Positions 19,788 to 25,624 of a stretch of 25,624 nt of DNA are shown piece after piece. Positions within the stretch are counted from its first letter, which is position 1, and every line of letters starts with the position of its first letter. The DNA is from Chromera velia. Its lineage: Eukaryota > Sar > Chromeraceae. The stretch lies in the NCBI GenBank assembly GCA_018398765.1, contig JAHBMJ010001859.1, forward strand, positions 1-25,624, in the 5' to 3' direction. The notes beneath the pieces are model-generated. The model was not told the origin of the DNA, made no database searches, and worked only from the letters and a program-made list of their open reading frames with translations. The position numbers were made by a program, and so were the translations under genes.

Positions 19788-20808
19788 CCGCCACATGTAC
19801 AGCCCGACATCTCAGCCCCAGGTACGCCCCTCACAGGGAGGTGTAGTCTATCGGCAATTGCCAGTAACCGGTAATGGGGCCGTACTAATGGCCTCAGTCT
19901 ACTTTCCTTTTACCCGGTCCGACAAAAAAAAATAATAAAAATTATGGTTAAAAAAAAATTTCGCCTGCGGCGCCAAACTTCAAAAACATGTTTTTAAATG
20001 TTTAATGACATTTGAACTAGCATTTTAAAAGCCTATTAATAAAAAAAGAAATAACATAAAAAAAATTATAATTTACTAATTTTGGATGGTTCAGCTAGCT
20101 TTGCCATAGAGTGGTTTAGGTAGTGGCGTGCTCATGGTCCGTCTCAGACTATTTGGGTGAAATGCATGTGGTGTGGTCAATGTTTTTCTGTGTTTAAGTG
20201 TATAGCAGAGGGCACTATGGATAATGACCATATTTGATTTGATTATATTTGATTTGATTTGATTTGATTTAATTTGATTTAATTTGAGCTTCAACCTCAA
20301 ATATTTGATATTTGAGGTAAGATTTGAGGTTAACCTCTTAGGGTTCCTTACTGAGTCACTGACTTACTGTCACTCTGATCATTTTTCTCATGACAATAGT
20401 TATCAGAACATTTCTGATGTATGTTTCAAAAATTTAAAAATATATACATATAATTATAACTTATCAGTTCCGTAAAAAAAATATGCCTGTGTGGCAGTGT
20501 ATATACACTAGTCACTGAGACTCACTCTAGTACTAATAGAGATTAAGAACGTAAAATTGATAGATTTGAAATTGTATATAACTTTTTGTTGATACGATAA
20601 AGTTAGAGCACGTACCAAAATTGAGGTGACAATCACTCAGCTTTATGGCACTTCCTTTTCCTCTTCTTCATGATCACTTTCTTCAATGTGAATCGAATCG
20701 ATCGGTGGTGGGAGCTGCTGAGAGCTTTTTCTCTGGCTTTTCGGCTTTCCAGGAGTGGGTGCTCCTGGGCTTCTATTCGGTTGCGGAGAGATGACAACGG
20801 GGTGAGAC
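19788..20808 (-). repeat. 1-kb repeat module, copy 1
   Basis: Nearly identical to 20959-21952. The differences I found are a shorter GATTT microsatellite in copy 2 (15 bases fewer), a 12-base deletion in copy 2 near the end of the reading frame, and a few substitutions. On the minus strand the module carries the C-terminal coding end of a protein, then non-coding sequence with a (GATTT)n tract at about 20233-20285. It looks like the 3' part of a mobile element. Confidence 0.85.
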
Positions 20809-20957
20809 GGAGAACCGCGCACACGTTTGCTATTGCTGTTGGTGTTGGAACCGTCCTGTTTCTGGGCAGCTAAGCATCCAGAGTTGGTAAGTTCGGCTAC
20901 CCTCTGTGCCGCGCCAGGGCCGACAACAAGCCCCTTGTGTTGGAGGTGAATATAGAG
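20643..20957 (-). CDS. Partial ORF, unrecognised protein, 5' end cut at contig seam
   Basis: Open minus-strand frame ending in TAA at 20645-20643. The C-terminus (from SHPVVISPQPNRSPG) is Pro/Ser/Lys-rich and ends in an acidic run (ESDHEEEEKEVP). It is shared with the ORF at 21799-22227, but the sequence upstream of SHPVV (AAQKQDGSNTNSNSKRVRG) is different. No domain is recognised. The frame runs into the N at 20958, so the start is missing. A mobile-element protein is likely from the repeated context, but no function can be assigned. Confidence 0.4.
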   Translation of the reverse strand, partial: LYIHLQHKGLVVGPGAAQRVAELTNSGCLAAQKQDGSNTNSNSKRVRGSPSHPVVISPQPNRSPGAPTPGKPKSQRKSSQQLPPPIDSIHIEESDHEEEEKEVP

Positions 20958-20958
20958 N
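20958..20958. other. Single-N contig seam
   Basis: The N marks an artificial join. The sequence just right of it (CCGCCACATGTACAGCCCG) also occurs at 19788, so two contigs that each contain the 1-kb module were placed end to end here. Any frame crossing it is unreliable. Confidence 0.9.
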
Positions 20959-21952
20959 CCGCCACATGTACAGCCCGACATCTCAGCCCCAGGTACGCCC
21001 CTCACAGGGAGGTGTAGTCTATCGGCAATTGCCAGTAACCGGTAATGGGGCCGTACTAATGGCCTCAGTCTACTTTCCTTTTACCCGGTCCGACAAAAAA
21101 AAATAATAAAAATTATGGTTAAAAAAAAATTTCGCCTGCGGCGCCAAACTTCAAAAACATGTTTTTAAATGTTTAATGACATTTGAACTAGCATTTTAAA
21201 AGCCTATTAATAAAAAAAGAAATAACATAAAAAAAATTATAATTTACTAATTTTGGATGGTTCAGCTAGCTTTGCCATAGAGTGGTTTAGGTAGTGGCGT
21301 GCTCATGGTCCGTCTCAGACTATTTGGGTGAAATGCATGTGGTGTGGTCAATGTTTTTCTGTGTTTAAGTGTATAGCAGAGGGCACTATGGATAATGACC
21401 ATATTTGATTTGATTATATTTGATTTGATTTGATTTGATTTGAGCTTCAACCTCAAATATTTGATATTTGAGGTAAGATTTGAGGTTAACCTCTTAGGGT
21501 TCCTCACTGAGTCACTGACTTACTGTCACTCTGATCATTTTTCTCATGACAATAGTTATCAGAACATTTCTGATGTATGTTTCAAAAATTTAAAAATATA
21601 TACATATAATTATAACTTATCAGTTCCGTAAAAAAAATATGCCTGTGTGGCAGTGTATATACACTAGTCACTGAGACTCACTCTAGTACTAATAGAGATT
21701 AAGAACGTAAAATTGATAGATTTGAAATTGTATATAACTTTTTGTTGATACGATAAAGTTAGAGCACGTACCAAAATTGAGGTGACAATCACTCAGCTTT
21801 ATGGCTCTTCTTCATGATCACTTTCTTCAATGTGAATCGAATCGATCGGTGGTGGGAGCTGCTGAGAGCTTTTTCTCTGGCTTTTCGGCTTTTCAGGAGT
21901 AAGTGCTCCTGGGCTTCTATTCGGTTGCGGAGAGATGACAACGGGGTGAGAC
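20959..21952 (-). repeat. 1-kb repeat module, copy 2
   Basis: Second copy of the module at 19788-20808, same orientation. It begins right at the contig seam, so its true 3' boundary is unknown. At 21952/20808 the two copies diverge abruptly within a reading frame, immediately upstream (minus strand) of the codons for SHPVV. Confidence 0.85.
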
Positions 21953-22227
21953 TCACAGCCATAAATAGTTTCTCCTTCCCCCTCAGCTCCTTGTATTTTC
22001 ACCTGACACTGAATCATATTTGCCCCCTTTTGCACGGACCATTTTTTTTTTGCGTACCCGACTCTAAAAACAAATGCCTCCTTCTTCCCGTTCGATCCTG
22101 TCGGATTGTGTAACATGTCTTTACGGGGTGTAAAATGTTTGCAGACGCTCAAAAAGGGGGCCGTAAAAGATGTTCCAGCACCAAAAAAGTTAACACAGCT
22201 GTTCGGGAAAACGTTCAGCTGATCGGT
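21799..22227 (-). CDS. Partial coding exon, unrecognised protein sharing a C-terminal module
   Basis: The minus-strand frame is open from just after a TAA at 22230-22228 down to TAA at 21801-21799. It reads as protein (CVNFFGAGTSFTAPFLSVCK, VFRVGYAKKKWSVQKG) and ends in the Pro/Lys-rich acidic tail shared with 20643-20957. There is no early in-frame ATG; the first is at about 22119. The true start is therefore probably in an upstream exon, with an acceptor such as CCGATCAG near 22216. No family is recognised. The repeated tail argues for a mobile-element gene, but a host gene whose end was captured is also possible. Confidence 0.45.
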   Translation of the reverse strand, partial: TDQLNVFPNSCVNFFGAGTSFTAPFLSVCKHFTPRKDMLHNPTGSNGKKEAFVFRVGYAKKKWSVQKGANMIQCQVKIQGAEGEGETIYGCESHPVVISPQPNRSPGALTPEKPKSQRKSSQQLPPPIDSIHIEESDHEEEP

Positions 22228-23297
22228 TTACCTCTGCATGAAGTAAAAAGGAGTGAAACGTCAATTTCAGTGCAGTTCAAAACGTTTTTTTTTTGAGAGC
22301 AAACCATCAAGATTTAGGTTTTTTCATTTGAATCAGCATGCGTGACGGATCGGTACTTGCAAAAGTTTTTTCGGGACCTTCATATTTGAGGTTGAAAGTC
22401 ATATTGATCAAATATTTGATCGTATTTGATAGGTCTTTAAACACTAGGTCCTCCCTGACTGGATATTTGATTTGAGCTTAAGCCCTACCTCAAATCAAAT
22501 CAAATCAAACATGGTCACTAACTATGGACAAACCATCCACTTCCAGTTGTATAATCTGCTTATACACACCCTGGTAATACCTAGATACACCCAGGGTGTC
22601 TGTCTTGCCCACTACAATTTTTAATAAGGCAATGAATTCATTTTAATTTGTTTTTATCCAACTTCCTAGCACTAAGCTATAACATAAACTTGAATTCTAC
22701 CACCATCTTGCTCAGACTAGCTGTATCATAAACTATATAATCAGTTTATATGATCTCTTATAGGTGGTAACTCTAGTACAGTAGCACTTCTTCGGACTGT
22801 GCCAACTATGATTGATTGATTAACGTTGCATTATGAAGTAAAGTCAATGTCAGGCAAGCTTAAGATGTACACGCATGCCAAGCGTACGCACTAGCGTACG
22901 CACATTCATGCATGCTGTTCAGTCTGATACGCGTATGTATGCATGCAGTGGATGTCTTCCAGTCTGAAATCAGTCTGTAGCCTTCTGTAAGGAAAGCTGT
23001 AGGAAAGTACTGACTATGCATGACAGAACTTCAATACCATAAGCCCCATTACGTTATATTAGCCCTGCTAGTAGCCCTGCTGCACCTGCTATCCAGCTAG
23101 CGATTGACCTATAACGGAGTGTTAGTGACTGTTAGAATTCTACCATGGTAAGTCTTTGCCGACTACCAGCAAACTCTGCCGGTAATTACTGGTTACCGGT
23201 AATGAAGCTTGTTTACGTACCGCCGAAAAACTCGGTAACAAACCCTGGATACCCCCCCTGACACTCCAGTCTGTCTTGAAATGGATGTTCTAATGCT
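22228..23297. other. AT-rich region with repeat fragments, no gene seen
   Basis: Positions 22380-22515 hold an inverted, diverged fragment of the (GATTT)n section of the 1-kb module (CAAATCAAATCAAATC, next to a match to GACCAT on the other strand). Positions 22880-22900 repeat GCGTACGC twice. Around 23195-23207 there is a short match (ACTGGTTACCGGTAATG type) to 19860-19880. No coding frame is convincing. Confidence 0.5.
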
Positions 23298-23470
23298 GGC
23301 CGCGCCTACGGCACGATTCTTTCAAGACTGTCTGCGCCTTCTACAAAAAATTTTAAGTGTACTTTATTTTGGCCGCGCTTTCGGTACGCTACCTTCAAGT
23401 TAAACCACGCCTGCGGCGCAGACGTTTCAAGTCTGGCCACGCCTACAGCGTGGCGTTTTAAGTTTACTAG
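23298..23470. repeat. Degenerate 32-base tandem repeats
   Basis: Units starting CCGCGC or CCACGC and ending near TTCAAG or TTTAAG begin at about 23373, 23405 and 23437, exactly 32 bases apart. A related unit sits at 23300. The core GCCTGCGGCGC also occurs at about 19965 and 21136 inside the 1-kb modules. Role unknown. Confidence 0.6.
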
Positions 23471-23694
23471 AGAAGCATTGAGCGGTATCACACACTGCCT
23501 CTTGAGCAAAGTGAAAGGCGGCGACTGCAAGCGCCCCCTTCCCTCCTCTGTTTACGTTCTGTCTGTCGCATACAGGGACACTGCATGCATTTATCATGAT
23601 GATTGTGTAGACGGATCCGAAGAATCTTGGCAGCTCGTCTGAAGGTCTCTCCCGCTGCAGTACTAGCGAATTGTGTCTTCCACTGATACCCTTT

Positions 23695-24876
23695 TCAGAG
23701 CCTCGGGCGATGGACGCACCTTTCCTCATGACCAGCCAGAGCTTTGAGGGTCAAGAAGACCTCACGGCACCCTGAGGTGGCATAGTCACAAGGTGCTTCA
23801 CCGAGCTTGCGGGCAAGCTCCTCGAGGCTTCGGTTGCGAATGCGCGTCCAGCGGTTTCTGCACAGAGTGCAGGAGCGCGTCAGAGAAACGCAGCGACGAC
23901 AAGCGCTGTGGCCGTTCTCGCATATGTACACTTTGCCCGTCATCCATTCAAAACAGATGAAACAACGAAGAACCTCGTGGGAAGGGCCCGAAGGAGGAGC
24001 CTGGGGAGCCTCTGAGTCTGAGTCATCGGTCTCCTGCTCCTCCTGCTGGTGTTGCGGTGAGTGCCCAAAGGGCCTGAAGGGACTTTCAGCAGGCTGCCCG
24101 AAGATGCCTCCTCTGAGCTGCGGCTGCTGCTGCTGTGTAGATGGCTGACCAAAGAGCCCTCCAGTTGTCTGATGCTGCTGTGGCGGTTGCTGCCCAAAGA
24201 GCCCTCCCACTCTGGGCTCCTGCTGCTGCTGCTGTGGCGGCGGCTGCCCAAAAACCCCTCCCACTCTGGGCTCCTGCTGCTGCTGTGGCGGTGGCTGCCC
24301 AAAGAGCCCTCCAGTTGTCGGCTGCTGCTGTGTAGATGGCTGACCAAAGAGCCCTCCAGTTATCTGATGCTGCTGTGGCGGTTGCTGCCCAAAAAGCCCT
24401 CCCACTCTGGGCTCCTGCTGCTGCTGCTATGGCGGCGGCTGCCCAAAGACCCCTCCCACTCTGGGCTCCTGCTGCTGCTGCTGTGGCGGCGGCTGCCCAA
24501 AGACCCCTCCCACTCTGGGCTCCTGCTGCTGCTGCTGTGGCGGCGGCTGCCCAAAGACCCCTCCCACTCTGGGCTGTGTAGATGGCTGACCAAAGACCCC
24601 TCCCACTCTGGGCTCCTGCTGCTGCTGTGGCGGTTGCTGCCCAAAGAGCCCTCCCACTCTGGGCTCCTGCTGCTGCTGCTGTGGCGGCGGCTGCCCAAAG
24701 ACCCCTCCCACTCTGGGCTCCTGCTGCTGCTGTGGCGGTGGCTGCCCAAAGAGCCCTCCAGTTGTCAGCTGCTGCTGCGGTGGTTGCTGCCCAAAGAGCC
24801 CTCCGGACTGCTGGAAGATACCTCTGGAAGCTCCGGTGGGTTGCTGTGACTGCAACGACCTATGACCACCGAACAT
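23695..24876 (-). CDS. GLFG-repeat protein with C-terminal SIAH-type RING finger (one in-frame TAG)
   Basis: The frame runs from ATG at 24876 (MFGGHRSLQSQQ) to TGA at 23697-23695, 393 codons. The first two thirds hold 15 G-L/V/I-F-G motifs in Gln/Pro-rich spacers (GGLFGQPPPQQQQ), the type seen in FG nucleoporins. An acidic linker (EEQETDDSDSE) follows. Then comes a RING with spacing C-x2-C-x10-C-x3-H-x2-C-x2-C-x6-C-x2-C (starts CFICFEWMTGKVYICENGH) and the first half of a SIAH zinc finger (PCDYATSGC, GHEERCVHRPR). SIAH RINGs are E3 ubiquitin ligases; the substrate-binding domain is absent here. A TAG at 24429-24427 stands where other repeat units have CAG (Gln) and the frame continues unbroken. 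Possible readings are a nonsense mutation, readthrough, an assembly error or sense decoding. An upstream exon is possible, since the frame stays open to about 24948. Confidence 0.7.
24105..24835 (-). repeat. Coding tandem repeats for GLFG units
   Basis: Repeats with CTG/CAG runs and the plus-strand words GGCTGCCCAAAGA and CCCTCCCACTCTGGGCTCCT recur about every 45-60 bases. On the minus strand they encode the GLFG/Gln-Pro units of the RING protein. Long plus-strand frames rich in Leu and Ala across this stretch are antisense shadows. Confidence 0.9.
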
Positions 24877-25139
24877 ATCGATGGATATGTATCCTTGCAC
24901 GTGCAGAGGAGACTGGCCAGACTGCGCTCGCGACAGACTTTCGGACAACGCAAACAGATAAGAAGAAAAAGGATGAGCACAATCCTAGGTCTTTGTCAAT
25001 GACAAACAGAATAAAAAGTGTTACAGAGATTTCCCCTTTTCTTTAATCATAAAATTCCACAGGCACGTATATACGTACATTCTCAAACCCTGCATGAATG
25101 CATCATTAACGTAGCTAGGCATGCATGCATACAAGCATC
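24877..25139. other. Upstream flank of the GLFG-RING gene
   Basis: Minus-strand upstream sequence of the GLFG-RING gene. It includes a pyrimidine-rich tract (about 24960-24975 on the minus strand) ahead of CGAAAG, which could be a splice acceptor for an unseen upstream exon. Otherwise I see nothing identifiable. Confidence 0.4.
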
Positions 25140-25176
25140 TGACGCAAGCAATTAAGCTTGCGAACGGCCCCGGAAA

Positions 25177-25200
25177 GCAAGAAAAAAATTTTTTTCTTGC
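25177..25200. repeat. Perfect 24-base palindrome
   Basis: GCAAGAAAAAAA followed directly by its reverse complement. A second small inverted repeat (GCAAGC, six bases, GCTTGC) lies at 25144-25161. Between them is GGCCCCGGAAAGC, the motif shared with intron 1 of the minus-strand gene. Confidence 0.9.
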
Positions 25201-25337
25201 GAAGGTAAAGAAAAGAAAAATGAGAACTGCACAATTGACGCACGCCGGGCCGTCGCCGGCCAGTCGACCGCGCGCCGACTCCCCTCCCCCCCNCCCCCCC
25301 CCCAGGAAAAAAGCCCCGGGGTAAGCTAAAACCCATA

Positions 25338-25576
25338 CATCTGACGCACGCATAGCATAAATCAGCCTTTCGGGGCCGGGTTTTTGGTGAAAGACACTGC
25401 ATGGCCCCAGAAAGCGAAGCGGGGGGCACTTACAAAACAAAAATACCCCAGCCCATATGAATGAATGAATGAATTAGAATGAATGAATGAAATTGGCTTT
25501 ACTATGCGTGCATACTAGTCTTTCACCAAAAACCCGGCCCCGAAAGGCTGGATTTGTACTATGCATACGTCAGATG
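25338..25576. repeat. Long inverted repeat, MITE-like or hairpin structure
   Basis: A perfect 32-base inverted pair lies at 25363-25394 and 25519-25550 (one arm starts CAGCCTTTCGGGGCC). Imperfect outer arms extend to 25338 and 25576 (CATCTGACGCACGCATAGCA against TATGCATACGTCAGATG). The 124-base centre carries GGCCCCAGAAAGCGAAGC, GCACTTAC and an ATGA microsatellite. Confidence 0.85.
25457..25491. repeat. (ATGA)n microsatellite
   Basis: ATGA units with one interruption, about 35 bases, in the centre of the long inverted repeat. Confidence 0.9.
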
Positions 25577-25624
25577 GCCGCCAGGCTTTTTTCCCGTGGG
25601 GGGGGGAGGTTTCTGCGCTGCTTT

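Noticed and set aside
24061-24849. Plus-strand Leu/Trp/Pro- and Ala-rich frames
   Set aside because: Antisense shadows of the GLFG repeat codons on the minus strand.
1-25624. CRISPR arrays, rRNA genes, bacterial operons
   Set aside because: None present. The only regular repeats are microsatellites, coding repeats and the short 32-base units, and gene structure is eukaryotic.

Overview
The window is nuclear DNA from a eukaryote. Genes are split by many short GT-AG introns, acceptors end in pyrimidine-rich TTGCAG/TTTCAG tracts, microsatellites are abundant, and there are three N gaps (10567-10892, 20958, 25293). Gene style and repeat load suggest a microbial eukaryote, possibly a chromerid-type alveolate alga. 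That assignment is an inference from style and is not proven here.

Layout. Positions 1-4064 hold no gene I can support, only AT-rich DNA with a tRNA-like fragment and then mixed low-complexity DNA. Positions 4065-8025 (minus) hold a nine-exon gene for a coiled-coil protein whose middle resembles V-ATPase subunit G. Across a 382-base divergent promoter, positions 8408-15609 (plus) hold a 14-exon MYST-family histone acetyltransferase. I rebuilt it exon by exon; all phases agree and it gives 582 residues with every key catalytic position present. From about 15.6 to 23.5 kb the DNA is AT-rich and dominated by mobile elements: a large inverted-repeat structure, a hAT-like MITE with target-site duplication and an unoccupied paralogous site beside it, a non-LTR retrotransposon remnant, and two nearly identical 1-kb modules joined at a single-N contig seam. 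Positions 23695-24876 (minus) encode a GLFG-repeat protein ending in a SIAH-type RING, interrupted once by an in-frame TAG. The right end (25.1-25.6 kb) is a palindromic repeat cluster.

The most unusual points are: the GLFG-repeat/SIAH-RING architecture; the fact that all four in-frame interruptions in two long reading frames are TAG, while the main gene models end in TGA or TAA; the hAT-like insertion beside a paralogous unoccupied site; the placement of a V-ATPase-G-like helix inside a much larger protein; and a repeat motif that coincides with a splice donor. The two central genes share a promoter region, but nothing in the sequence shows that their products act together.
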